Assembly (NCBI GenBank): GCA_017647975.1
Contig: JAGCJL010000038.1
Location: 1 to 42,692, forward strand
Direction of reading: 5' to 3'
Length of the DNA stretch: 42,692 nt
Source of the DNA: Bacteroidaceae bacterium
Lineage (GTDB): Bacteria; Bacteroidota; Bacteroidia; Bacteroidales; Bacteroidaceae
How positions within the stretch are numbered: position 1 is the first letter of the stretch; each line of letters starts with the position of its first letter. Positions 8,636 to 17,086 of this stretch are shown here, piece after piece. The translations under genes were made by a program, and so were the position numbers. The notes beneath the pieces are model-generated. The model ran no database searches, was not told the DNA's origin, and saw nothing but the letters and a program-made list of their open reading frames with translations.

Positions 8636-8684
8636 GGTCAATTTGGGGTAATATTCCAAAGTCACACTTTCTATTACAAACAAT

Positions 8685-10208
8685 TTAAAATCTCATACCT
8701 ATTGTCAATGCTACAGTTTGATCAACAAAAGTAACATCTGCTATCGGATTTATACACTCGGTATCATAGAAAGGATAAAATTCTCCACTCTGCATTTGTA
8801 GCATATAAGCCAAATCAATATACATTTTCTTGAATCTATAACCGCAACCAAAAGTAACATTATTCTTGTCATAAAGGTTCAAGAATTCAGTAGATGTATC
8901 AGTAATACTCATATTATCAATATTTTTATAAGTATTACTGTTGAACATCGCTGTTGAAAAACAGTATCCGGCACGTATGGCAAATTTATTAAAATTAAGT
9001 TCAGCTCCTATGCGTACGGTATGCTGCTGACGCATTGCTTTATCAATGTCGGGATTTTGCGACCTTGCTATGGCTGTTCTGTCGGTATATGCAGCTGTAC
9101 GAGAATCAGTGAATTCATATTCTGCATTCACGGCAAGATAACTTCCGAATGTATATGCCACAGAAGCATTTACTCTCCAAGGTGTCTTATATCCATACTT
9201 CACATTCAGGTTATCGTAATAGCGTTCTTCATCTCGAGTATCATATTCATAACGGTCAACACCTACAATTGCGGCATTACTTGAATCAAGCAGTCGGTAC
9301 CATGTAGGTGTGTGGAAAGCTACACCAAGTTTTAATGGAAGATATTTAAATGGGCGGATAATTGCTCCGAGTTTCAAATCCAAACCGGTACCACTCATTT
9401 TTAAATTATTTATGATTGAATAAATTTCACCTATTTCATCATCTTCATAGTAGCATGAATAACGCGAATAATCCAAAGATGATATAGAGAGTGTTGCACC
9501 AAGATACAAACGGTCTTTGATATTTGTGGATAGATTCACATCAAAGACATCAACCCTGCCACGCTCCTCGCTATAATATCCCAAATGAGTGGGAGGATAT
9601 ACCAAACTACCTGAAGCATTGGTTATAAGATTACCCGTTTCATCGACTAACCCACCATCCGAAGCCAATAAAGTAAGCCAATTATAATTAAGGTTCTCAT
9701 ACATGCTGTATGTAACATTATCGGTATCAAACGGATTATTACGGTACAAACCATCTATGATATACTGCTGCGAAAAGCCACCTGCCGCTCCATACATATC
9801 AAAGTTACGGCCAAAATGATTGTTAGATCTGTACGACACACCTATATTAAGGAATTCAATATCGGACATATCGAATTCGTTGGCAAAAACAAATCCAAAG
9901 TTATCTAATTGACAATTGCTATAATCACAAGATGTTTGAGTCTTATTATATACAGATATGCTATTCTTAATATCTGTACTTACTGTAAAGGCACAGTCAC
10001 TGCTACGATAAAGAGCTATACCTGCGGGATTAACTCCCATAACAGAAATGTCACCTCCCAAAGCACCCATTGAACCACCCATACCTACAAAACGTGCAGT
10101 TCCAATAAGCCCCTTATCATTCAGACCGGTAAAATTATAATAATTCTGTGCCACCGATAAAGCCGGTAGCATTATTAGCAGTGTGTATAATAAAAATTGT
10201 TTTCTCAT
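8685..10208 (-). CDS. Outer membrane beta-barrel protein, OMPP1/FadL-like
   Basis: A 507-residue exported protein. It has a signal peptide (LLYTLLIMLPALSVAQ) followed by GLNDKGLIGTARFVGMGGSMGALGGDISVMGVNPAGIALYRSSD, with the glycine-rich N-terminus and NPAG motif typical of the FadL/TodX transporter family. The rest is alternating beta-strands ending in Phe (ALTIGMRF), as for an outer membrane barrel. FadL proteins move hydrophobic compounds across the outer membrane. Bacteroidota members are often labelled hemin receptor or PorV-like without proof, and the substrate here is unknown. It follows the His/Trp-rich protein by 34 nt. Confidence 0.72.
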   Translation of the reverse strand: MRKQFLLYTLLIMLPALSVAQNYYNFTGLNDKGLIGTARFVGMGGSMGALGGDISVMGVNPAGIALYRSSDCAFTVSTDIKNSISVYNKTQTSCDYSNCQLDNFGFVFANEFDMSDIEFLNIGVSYRSNNHFGRNFDMYGAAGGFSQQYIIDGLYRNNPFDTDNVTYSMYENLNYNWLTLLASDGGLVDETGNLITNASGSLVYPPTHLGYYSEERGRVDVFDVNLSTNIKDRLYLGATLSISSLDYSRYSCYYEDDEIGEIYSIINNLKMSGTGLDLKLGAIIRPFKYLPLKLGVAFHTPTWYRLLDSSNAAIVGVDRYEYDTRDEERYYDNLNVKYGYKTPWRVNASVAYTFGSYLAVNAEYEFTDSRTAAYTDRTAIARSQNPDIDKAMRQQHTVRIGAELNFNKFAIRAGYCFSTAMFNSNTYKNIDNMSITDTSTEFLNLYDKNNVTFGCGYRFKKMYIDLAYMLQMQSGEFYPFYDTECINPIADVTFVDQTVALTIGMRF

Positions 10209-10242
10209 AGTAATAGATTCTTAAATATAGACAAGTACGTTT

Positions 10243-11463
10243 TTACCTTCTTGCACCACTGCTGCCACGCGAACTGCCCGAAGAGCCGCCTCTTGAATAT
10301 CCGCCACTAACACTTCCTCCTCTGCTGCTACCCGATGTACTGCCAGAGCGTGAAACGCCGGTATTGCCCGAACGATTGTTATTACCCGACGAATTGCCAC
10401 CACTACGATAGCTGTTACCACCCTCGCTACGTGAATTTGAGTTTCCTGTTCCTGAACGACGTACAGGATTACCGCCTCTATCGTTTTTAGAAACATTATT
10501 CTCTCGAACATTGGCATTGTTCATTCCACGCTGCGGTTGTTGGCGAACCAACCCTGTCGTTTCGGTTTTCTTTTCTGTTTCCACACCACTAACACCACGA
10601 CGAGGCTGTTGAATGCGAGTTGGTGTTGAGCCACCACGGCTATCACTGCTCGAAACAGCACCATTTGTAACATTAGAATCATTTACAGTCCTACGAGGAC
10701 GTTGTGTACGTACCGTTGCCGTTCCTCCACGTTCATTTCCCCTTGTATCACCATTAGTTGAAACAGATTGGTTTTCACGTTCATTTCTTGCTACGCCACC
10801 ATTTGTAGGAATGTCTCGGTGTACTTTGTGTGTCGGCCTCCAGTAATTATTATTGCCATGGTGAGGAGGATAATAACCTGCATGCCAATGATGATTATGC
10901 CAATGATGATTATACCAATATGGCCTATGCCAATAATTGTTATGCCAATGAAAATCGTGCCAATACCAGGAAGGACGCCAAGCCCAATATGGCGTAAACG
11001 CATTATAATGCACATGCCAAGCACTTGGATTATAATACATCATTCCACAACCGGCATAATAGTAAAATAGATTGTTTGATGTAGGATAAATATCTATTGT
11101 AATACCATTGTCATAGACAAGCCAATCATTTATCCCACTATTATATCTCAAATCCCAATACAACCCTGTTCCCATTAGCCTTGCAGGACTACGGAAACGA
11201 ACTATACGTGTAGAATAATCATAGTCATCATAATACAAATCATACAGATCGTTAGTAAAATATACAGCATCAGCCTCTATCGTATCCACGTCGCACTTCT
11301 CTTCCGAAATATAATTGTCATCAATATCGGCAAAAGAATTGACTTCGGAACTTTTTACTACAACAACTTTTTTCTCTTTTGTAGGTACAAAGTATATATC
11401 ATTTACCTGTGCTATTGTGGCAATAGGTAAGAATAATGCCAAAAATAAATAAATCCGTTTCAT
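10243..11463 (-). CDS. Exported His/Trp/Tyr-rich protein with Ser/Gly/Arg-rich tail
   Basis: A 406-residue protein of no function I recognise. Residues 1-19 are a signal peptide (LFLALFLPIATIAQ). Residues 20-150 form an acidic, Tyr-rich region that may fold. About 150-215 is an extraordinary aromatic/histidine tract with repeated HWH, YWH and HHWH units (about 18 His, many Trp and Tyr). About 220-330 is Asn/Thr/Arg-rich with recurring QxPRRG-like units, and 340-406 is almost only Gly, Ser, Arg and Asn. The frame is one continuous gene, because the bias is in the amino acids and not only in the bases. The tract could bind metal or haem, or stick to surfaces; this is inference. It is the first gene of a probable five-gene unit and precedes the FadL-like barrel. 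Confidence 0.7.
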   Translation of the reverse strand: MKRIYLFLALFLPIATIAQVNDIYFVPTKEKKVVVVKSSEVNSFADIDDNYISEEKCDVDTIEADAVYFTNDLYDLYYDDYDYSTRIVRFRSPARLMGTGLYWDLRYNSGINDWLVYDNGITIDIYPTSNNLFYYYAGCGMMYYNPSAWHVHYNAFTPYWAWRPSWYWHDFHWHNNYWHRPYWYNHHWHNHHWHAGYYPPHHGNNNYWRPTHKVHRDIPTNGGVARNERENQSVSTNGDTRGNERGGTATVRTQRPRRTVNDSNVTNGAVSSSDSRGGSTPTRIQQPRRGVSGVETEKKTETTGLVRQQPQRGMNNANVRENNVSKNDRGGNPVRRSGTGNSNSRSEGGNSYRSGGNSSGNNNRSGNTGVSRSGSTSGSSRGGSVSGGYSRGGSSGSSRGSSGARR

Positions 11464-11499
11464 GACCTTATAATTTTATCCATTCTACCATTTAAAGTA

Positions 11500-11507
11500 C
11501 AAAAATA
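11500..11507 (-). promoter_or_regulatory. Promoter -7 box for the His/Trp-rich protein operon
   Basis: TATTTTTG on the minus strand matches the consensus, with CTTG 18 bp upstream as a partial -33 box. It implies a 5' UTR of roughly 30 nt before the ATG at 11463. Confidence 0.45.
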
Positions 11508-11527
11508 TTACATTTTGGCAAAAAACA

Positions 11528-11563
11528 AGGGAAAACCCTCTATATATAATGAGGATTTTCCCT
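11528..11563 (-). terminator. Terminator of the ilvDBNC operon
   Basis: On the minus strand a 13-bp stem (11551-11563 with 11528-11540, with one G-U pair) and 10-nt AU-rich loop are followed by TGTTTTTTG. It begins 24 nt after the ilvC stop. Confidence 0.82.
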
Positions 11564-11587
11564 ATAATTTATATATTTTAATATTTT

Positions 11588-12631
11588 TTATTTGTTTTCG
11601 GGACGAAGCTGGCGAACAACCTCTGCTGTACGCCACATTTCGCTCTCACGCAAAGCCTTCAATTCTTCATTGAGTTTCGCACGATAGTCGGGCTTAGAGT
11701 TTGAGTCGATAGAGATTTGTGCCTCATTACCGCTTTTCACCGATTCGTACAACTTATACATTACAGGCTTGATGGCATCGTGGAAAGGAGTCATCCAATC
11801 CAAAGCACCACGTTGTGCTGTTGTTGAGCAGTTTGCGTACATCCAGTCCATACCCTTAGCCGAGAAAAGAGGCATGAGCGACTGTGTAAGTTCCTCAACC
11901 GTCTCATTGAATGCCTCAGAAGGAGTATGTCCATTCTCACGCAACACCTCATACTGTGCAAGGAAAAGACCTTGGATAGCACCCATCAATGAACCACGCT
12001 CACCAGTAAGGTCTGAAACCGCTTCGCGTTCGAATGTTGTCTCAAAGAGATAACCAGAACCAATACCTATACCAAACGCCAACACACGATCAAGTGCCTT
12101 ACCTGTAGCATCCTGCTGAATTGCATAAGAAGCATTCAAGCCACGACCCTCAAGGAACATTGTACGCAATGACGTTCCAGAGCCCTTAGGAGCAACCATT
12201 ATCACATCGACATCTTTAGAAGGAACAATACCTGTTCTATCACTCCAGTTAATTCCGAAACCATGAGAGAAATAGAGAGCCTTACCTGCTGTCACAAATT
12301 TCTCAATTTTAGGCCACACTGCAATTTGTGCAGCATCAGAAAGAAGCATACAAATAATTGTACCACGCTCTGCAGCCTCTTCTATTGTAAACAGACTCTC
12401 ACCAGGTACCCAGCCATCATTAACAGCCTTGTCGTATGTAGCACCTTCACGCTGACCAACAATCACATTAAAGCCATTGTCACGCAAATTGCAAGCCTGA
12501 CCGGGACCTTGAACGCCATAACCAAGCACAGCAATTGTCTCATTCTTCAATATCTCACGAGCTTTCTCAAGAGAAAACTCCTTAGAAGTAATCACATTCT
12601 CAATTACTCCACCAAAATTCATTTCTGCCAT
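11588..12631 (-). CDS. ilvC: Ketol-acid reductoisomerase
   Basis: A 347-residue NAD(P)H-dependent enzyme that isomerises and reduces 2-acetolactate or 2-aceto-2-hydroxybutanoate to the 2,3-dihydroxy acids of valine and isoleucine synthesis. The Rossmann motif is GYGVQGPGQACNLRDNG (GxGxxG). The knotted helical C-terminal domain carries the Mg-binding acids (DLTGERGSLMGAIQG and EAFNETVEELTQS). Length agrees with class I enzymes. It is the last gene of the operon, 7 nt after ilvN, and is followed by a terminator. Bacteroides relatives often have an acyl-ACP thioesterase gene between ilvN and ilvC; none is present here. Confidence 0.96.
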   Translation of the reverse strand: MAEMNFGGVIENVITSKEFSLEKAREILKNETIAVLGYGVQGPGQACNLRDNGFNVIVGQREGATYDKAVNDGWVPGESLFTIEEAAERGTIICMLLSDAAQIAVWPKIEKFVTAGKALYFSHGFGINWSDRTGIVPSKDVDVIMVAPKGSGTSLRTMFLEGRGLNASYAIQQDATGKALDRVLAFGIGIGSGYLFETTFEREAVSDLTGERGSLMGAIQGLFLAQYEVLRENGHTPSEAFNETVEELTQSLMPLFSAKGMDWMYANCSTTAQRGALDWMTPFHDAIKPVMYKLYESVKSGNEAQISIDSNSKPDYRAKLNEELKALRESEMWRTAEVVRQLRPENK

Positions 12632-12638
12632 AATAATA

Positions 12639-13187
12639 TTATTTTACTGATTTTCTTTTACAATCCTTATCAAAAAGCAATTCGCTCAAGTTCTCATGCG
12701 AATGACGTGGAACAGCCACACGACCCGACTTCACGAACTGCAACATGCACTGCTGTGCAACAAACTCGTTATAGAGTTCTACGATAGTATCAGTTGCACC
12801 GGTTTTTTCAACAACTGTATAATTTGCATTAACCTCAATGATACGTGCCTCGGTATGACGTATTATTCGTGATATCTGATTATTCTCCATGATTCGCGGA
12901 GTGGAAAGTTTATACAAAGCAACCTCTTGGAAAAAGATTTCATTGTCGAGATAATAATCTGCCTTTAAGACATCAACCTTCTTCTCAATACGCTTTGTAA
13001 CTTTCTGTATAGAATCCTCTTCGCCCCAAAGCGAAATTGTATAACGGTGTACACCTTCGATTGAAGATGAAGAGGCTGTAATAGTATCAATATTCATCAT
13101 TCGGCGTGTAAACTCAGCAGTTACCTGATTAAGCATACCCGCTATATTCTCAGTATATACGATAATGGTATATAATTTCTTTTCCAT
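12639..13187 (-). CDS. ilvN: Acetolactate synthase small (regulatory) subunit
   Basis: A 182-residue regulatory subunit with an N-terminal ACT domain (LYTIIVYTENIAGMLNQVTAEFTRR), which in this family binds valine and gives feedback inhibition of the IlvB catalytic subunit. A second ALS_ss_C-like domain covers about residues 85-160 (ALYKLSTPRI, IIEVNANYTVVEKTG). The typical Gly-Xaa-Asn of the valine loop is here AGMLNQ, a usual variant. It sits 14 nt after ilvB and 7 nt before ilvC, consistent with co-expression of the holoenzyme. Confidence 0.93.
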   Translation of the reverse strand: MEKKLYTIIVYTENIAGMLNQVTAEFTRRMMNIDTITASSSSIEGVHRYTISLWGEEDSIQKVTKRIEKKVDVLKADYYLDNEIFFQEVALYKLSTPRIMENNQISRIIRHTEARIIEVNANYTVVEKTGATDTIVELYNEFVAQQCMLQFVKSGRVAVPRHSHENLSELLFDKDCKRKSVK

Positions 13188-13201
13188 AAACCTGTACTTT
13201 T

Positions 13202-14896
13202 TTATTCAAAAATCATCTCACTTACAGTTGCTCCGGGAGGTGTCATTGGCATTACATTATCCTCTTCCTTTACAGCCACATGCAATAGATAAGGGCCATC
13301 TGTTGCAAGCATCTCAGTAATAGCAGCATCAAGCTCTTCACGTTCTATTACAAGACGCGATGGTATTCCATAACCTTGTGCTATCATCGCATAATCAGGG
13401 TTGAGCATAGGAGTCCATGAATAGCGGTGATCAAAGAATAGTTCTTGCCATTGACGTACATTACCCAGATAGTTGTTATTAAGAAGAATCATCTTAACTC
13501 CAACACCCTGTTCCATTATTGTACCAAGTTCCTGAATGTTCATTTGGAAACCACCGTCACCGGTAAAGAGACATACCGTACGCTGAGGCATAGCAATTTT
13601 TGCACCAATAGCAGCAGGCAAACCATATCCCATTGTACCAAGACCACCTGAAGTAAGAATACTATGTGGCTCGGAGTATTTAAAATAACGAGAAGACATC
13701 AACTGGTTCTGTCCTACATCAGTAACAAGGATTGCTCTATTGCCTGTTGCTTCACTAACTTTACGTGCAACCTCACCCATAAGCAAAGGACCACAATCCG
13801 GATTCAAAGCCTTCTTTGTAACTTTTTCATCCTCTATTGCATTATATTTTGCAAAACTGTCAATCCACTCCTTGTGATTACCACGTTCCACCAATTCTGT
13901 AAGCAAAGGCAGAACCTCCTTGCAATCACCAACAATGGGCACATCTACTGTTACATTCTTATTTATTTCGGCATGGTCGATATCTATATGTATTATTTTC
14001 GCTTGTTTTGCATATGTAGCGACATTACCGGTCACACGGTCACTGAAACGCATACCAACCGCAATGAGCAAGTCACACTCATTCGTATTATGGTTTGGTC
14101 CATAGTTTCCATGCATTCCCAACATACCTACACATAACGGATGTTCTGTAGGCAAGGCTGAAAGGCCAAGCAATGTTCGTGCCGCTGGAATATCGGCCTT
14201 CTCAATGAAAACCTTAAGTTCCTCATGAGCCTCGCCCAACTCAACTCCTTGACCAACAAGAACAAATGGTCGTTCCGATTTATTTATAAGCTTTGCAGCC
14301 TCCTCGATTGCCATAGCATCGGGAGTTGGATAAGGAACATAACTTCTAACGCTATCTACGAAAACGTCCTCATACTCAGTCATCGCTGTCTGAGCATTCT
14401 TTGTAAAGTCAAGTACAACCGGACCCGGACGTCCTGTAGATGCTATATAAAAGGCACGTGCCACAGCCCAAGCAACATCCTCGGGACGACGGATTTGATA
14501 ACTCCATTTTGTTATCGGTTGGGTTATACCAACAAAATCAATCTCCTGAAAAGCATCAGTTCCAAGCACAGCACAACCAACCTGACCTGCTATTACCACT
14601 ACCGGAGTACTATCAAGCATGGCATCACTGATACCTGTCAAGGTGTTTGTTGCACCCGGACCACTTGTAACAATTGATACACCTACCCTACCCGAACTGC
14701 GAGCATATCCCTGTGCTGCATGTACAGCACCTTGTTCATGACGCACAAGAACCTGACGAAAATCTTTTCGATGATCATACATTGCATCAAAAACAGGCAT
14801 TATAGAACCGCCAGGATAGCCAAAAACGGTATCTACTCCCTCTTTTATAAGTGAACGCATTAAAGCTTCACCACCAGATATTATCTCTTTACCCAT
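13202..14896 (-). CDS. ilvB: Acetolactate synthase large (catalytic) subunit
   Basis: A 564-residue ThDP- and FAD-dependent enzyme that condenses two pyruvates to acetolactate, or pyruvate with 2-oxobutanoate to acetohydroxybutyrate. The N-terminal ThDP domain shows FGYPGGSIMPVFDAMYD and the catalytic glutamate in VRHEQGAVHAAQGYAR. The central FAD domain and the C-terminal ThDP/Mg motif GDGGFQMNIQELGTIMEQGV...LLNNNYLG are intact. Its 2-oxobutanoate substrate would come from the threonine ammonia-lyase at 3901. It begins 3 nt after the ilvD stop. Confidence 0.95.
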   Translation of the reverse strand: MGKEIISGGEALMRSLIKEGVDTVFGYPGGSIMPVFDAMYDHRKDFRQVLVRHEQGAVHAAQGYARSSGRVGVSIVTSGPGATNTLTGISDAMLDSTPVVVIAGQVGCAVLGTDAFQEIDFVGITQPITKWSYQIRRPEDVAWAVARAFYIASTGRPGPVVLDFTKNAQTAMTEYEDVFVDSVRSYVPYPTPDAMAIEEAAKLINKSERPFVLVGQGVELGEAHEELKVFIEKADIPAARTLLGLSALPTEHPLCVGMLGMHGNYGPNHNTNECDLLIAVGMRFSDRVTGNVATYAKQAKIIHIDIDHAEINKNVTVDVPIVGDCKEVLPLLTELVERGNHKEWIDSFAKYNAIEDEKVTKKALNPDCGPLLMGEVARKVSEATGNRAILVTDVGQNQLMSSRYFKYSEPHSILTSGGLGTMGYGLPAAIGAKIAMPQRTVCLFTGDGGFQMNIQELGTIMEQGVGVKMILLNNNYLGNVRQWQELFFDHRYSWTPMLNPDYAMIAQGYGIPSRLVIEREELDAAITEMLATDGPYLLHVAVKEEDNVMPMTPPGATVSEMIFE

Positions 14897-14899
14897 AAT

Positions 14900-16702
14900 T
14901 TATTCAATAATTCTAATACCACCTTTATCGGCAGAGCTGACCATTGAGGCATATGCTTTAAGACTCTTGGAAACCACACGATCACGTGTCAACGGGAACA
15001 TCTCGCGTGCCTCAAGTTCTTCATCTGTAAGTTTCACATTTATTGTACGTGCAGGTATATCTATCTCAATAATATCTCCATCACGTAATTTACCTATATT
15101 ACCACCGGCTGCAGCCTCGGGAGATATATGTCCGATACTTAATCCCGAAGTTCCACCACTGAAACGTCCGTCGGTAATCAAAGCACACTCCTTACCCAAA
15201 TGACGTGATTTTATATAAGATGTAGGATAAAGCATCTCCTGCATTCCAGGACCACCCTTAGGACCTTCATATATTATCACAACAACATCACCGGCCTTTA
15301 CAGTACCATTAAGAATTCCATCAACAGCAGCCTCCTGAGAATCGAACACTTTTGCAGTTCCGGTAAAACGCCATATACTCTCATCTACACCGGCAGTCTT
15401 TACTACACAACCGGCTTTTGCAATATTTCCGAAAAGGATAGCCAAACCACCATCTTTTGTATAAGCATTCTCTATAGAGCGTATGCAACCAGCCGCACGA
15501 TCGGTATCAAGAGTTTCATAAGTACAGTTCTGCGAACCCATCACATTACTAAATACATTTGCCGGTGCAGTGCTGTATATACGCTTAGCATCATCTGTAA
15601 TATTTTCACCAGTAATTGAATATTTAGCAATATCCTCGGCAAGCGTTGCTCCTGTCACTCTCTTGACAGTAGTATCAAGCAATCCACCTTTTGCAAGTTC
15701 TCCCAAAATACCAAGGATACCACCAGCTCTACCACAATCCTGAATACTATATACAGTACTATTCGGTGCAAGTTTACACAAACAAGGTACCCTACGACTT
15801 AATTCATCGATATCGCTCATATTGAATTCTGCTCCCGCTTCCTGAGCTACAGCCAAAAGGTGTAGAATGGTATTTGTAGAACCACCCATAGCTATATCGA
15901 GAGTCATTGCATTCATAAAAGCCTGGCGTGTAGCTATGCTAAGTGGCAATACACTTTCATCACCTTCGCCATAGTACTTCATTGCATTCTCGACTATTGT
16001 TCTTGCAGCATCTTTCAATAGTTGCACACGATTGGCATGTGTAGCCAACACAGTTCCGTTACCGGGTAATGAAAGACCAATAGCCTCGGTTAGCGAGTTC
16101 ATTGAATTTGCAGTAAACATACCGGAACAACTTCCACATCCCGGACATGAACGTTTTTCTATTTCGGCAAGTTCCTCATCACTTACAGAATTATCGGCTG
16201 CCTTTACCATTGCAATGACAAGGTCAAGATTCTCATTTTTCCATGTACCCTTTTCCATAGGGCCTCCTGAAACAAAGACTGTTGGGATATTCAATCTCAT
16301 TGCAGCCATAAGCATTCCCGGAGTAATCTTATCACAGTTTGAGATACACACCAATGCATCCACTTTATGAGCATTACACATATATTCAACACTGTCGGCA
16401 ATAATGTCACGCGAAGGCAAAGAATACAACATGCCATCATGTCCCATAGCAATACCGTCATCAATAGCTATTGTATTGAATTCAGCGGCATAGCATCCCA
16501 TCTTTTCTATTTCGGTCTTAACTATTTGTCCAGCTTCATGCAAGTGTGTATGGCCTGGCACCAACTGGGTAAACGAGTTTGCAATACCAATGATAGGCTT
16601 ACCAAACATTTCACGTTTCATACCGTTAGCAATCCAAAGGGCTCTCGCTCCCGCCATACGGCGTCCTTCTGTAGAACAGGCACTTCTTAATTTTATCTTC
16701 AT
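14900..16702 (-). CDS. ilvD: Dihydroxy-acid dehydratase
   Basis: A 600-residue iron-sulfur dehydratase that turns 2,3-dihydroxy-isovalerate and its C6 homologue into the 2-oxo acids that precede valine and isoleucine. Cluster cysteines are in [10 protein letters not shown] and [39 protein letters not shown] is the C-terminal family signature. Length is in the usual range for the long (about 560-620) form. It is the first gene of the ilvDBNC operon and has a leader of about 145 nt that can form three hairpins. Confidence 0.95.
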   Translation of the reverse strand: MKIKLRSACSTEGRRMAGARALWIANGMKREMFGKPIIGIANSFTQLVPGHTHLHEAGQIVKTEIEKMGCYAAEFNTIAIDDGIAMGHDGMLYSLPSRDIIADSVEYMCNAHKVDALVCISNCDKITPGMLMAAMRLNIPTVFVSGGPMEKGTWKNENLDLVIAMVKAADNSVSDEELAEIEKRSCPGCGSCSGMFTANSMNSLTEAIGLSLPGNGTVLATHANRVQLLKDAARTIVENAMKYYGEGDESVLPLSIATRQAFMNAMTLDIAMGGSTNTILHLLAVAQEAGAEFNMSDIDELSRRVPCLCKLAPNSTVYSIQDCGRAGGILGILGELAKGGLLDTTVKRVTGATLAEDIAKYSITGENITDDAKRIYSTAPANVFSNVMGSQNCTYETLDTDRAAGCIRSIENAYTKDGGLAILFGNIAKAGCVVKTAGVDESIWRFTGTAKVFDSQEAAVDGILNGTVKAGDVVVIIYEGPKGGPGMQEMLYPTSYIKSRHLGKECALITDGRFSGGTSGLSIGHISPEAAAGGNIGKLRDGDIIEIDIPARTINVKLTDEELEAREMFPLTRDRVVSKSLKAYASMVSSADKGGIRIIE

Positions 16703-16723
16703 ATCTTTATATTTTCAAAGAGA

Positions 16724-16816
16724 CCTTTCCCGTTTAGAGAAAGGAATAACGACGTAAGCAATAAAATTACCGACAAAGCGGTATTCAAAAGAAGCTCTAC
16801 ACAGCGACCTTGCTTC
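16724..16816 (-). promoter_or_regulatory. Structured leader of ilvDBNC (three potential hairpins)
   Basis: On the minus strand three short stems follow one another: GAAGC/GCTTC (16812-16816 with 16791-16795), TACCG/CGGTA (16779-16783 with 16768-16772) and CCTTTC/GAAAGG (16739-16744 with 16724-16729). The last ends 21 nt before the ilvD ATG. No U tract follows it, so classical transcription attenuation is not evident. A Val/Ile-rich open frame (…VGNFIAYVVIPF…) crosses the leader and ends in TGA before ilvD, but it has no ATG, GTG or TTG start. The function is inference. Confidence 0.4.
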
Positions 16817-16853
16817 ACGCGTTGATTTTATGACATCTTTAATTTTAAGTTTG

Positions 16854-16885
16854 CAAAAATACTCTCTTTTTTCAGCATATACAAG
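16854..16885 (-). promoter_or_regulatory. Promoter of ilvDBNC
   Basis: On the minus strand a -7 box TATTTTTG (16854-16861) is preceded at 20 bp by CTTG (16882-16885), a partial -33 box. The predicted start is near 16847, giving a leader of about 145 nt. Confidence 0.5.
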
Positions 16886-17086
16886 AAAAGTGCAACAAAC
16901 TTGACTCTTGATTTTAAACAGTTTCTGTTAAATAAGGGTATACTGCTTTACATATTGACAATTTTTTATAACATATTTGCAAAAGCATAAAATTATTCCG
17001 TTTTTCTACCGCAAAAAATCTTACCAGACTTTACTATTTGTTCATTTTTTACTACATTCGCTATCAAAACAAAATAAAATCACAAT

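Larger units (their letters stand above)
16703..17086. other. Divergent intergenic region with ilvD leader
   Basis: This 384-bp gap separates ilvD (minus) from the M28 peptidase (plus). The half next to ilvD is the predicted transcribed leader (16703-16847) with its promoter at 16854-16885. The half next to the peptidase is AT-rich and contains no consensus promoter that I can defend. No gene is seen. Confidence 0.6.

Noticed and set aside
8636..8683. TTG start at 8683 for mtaB
   Set aside because: It would add 16 residues unlike MtaB and begins right at the end of the upstream gene; ATG 8635 fits the family.
10221..11070. Several overlapping open frames antisense to or within the His/Trp-rich gene, including Ile/Met-rich ones
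   Set aside because: They arise from the repetitive codons of the real gene in other frames; none has a signal peptide or family resemblance.
16703..16847. Classical leader peptide for ilv attenuation
   Set aside because: The Val/Ile-rich frame lacks any ATG, GTG or TTG start, and no hairpin with a U tract precedes ilvD.
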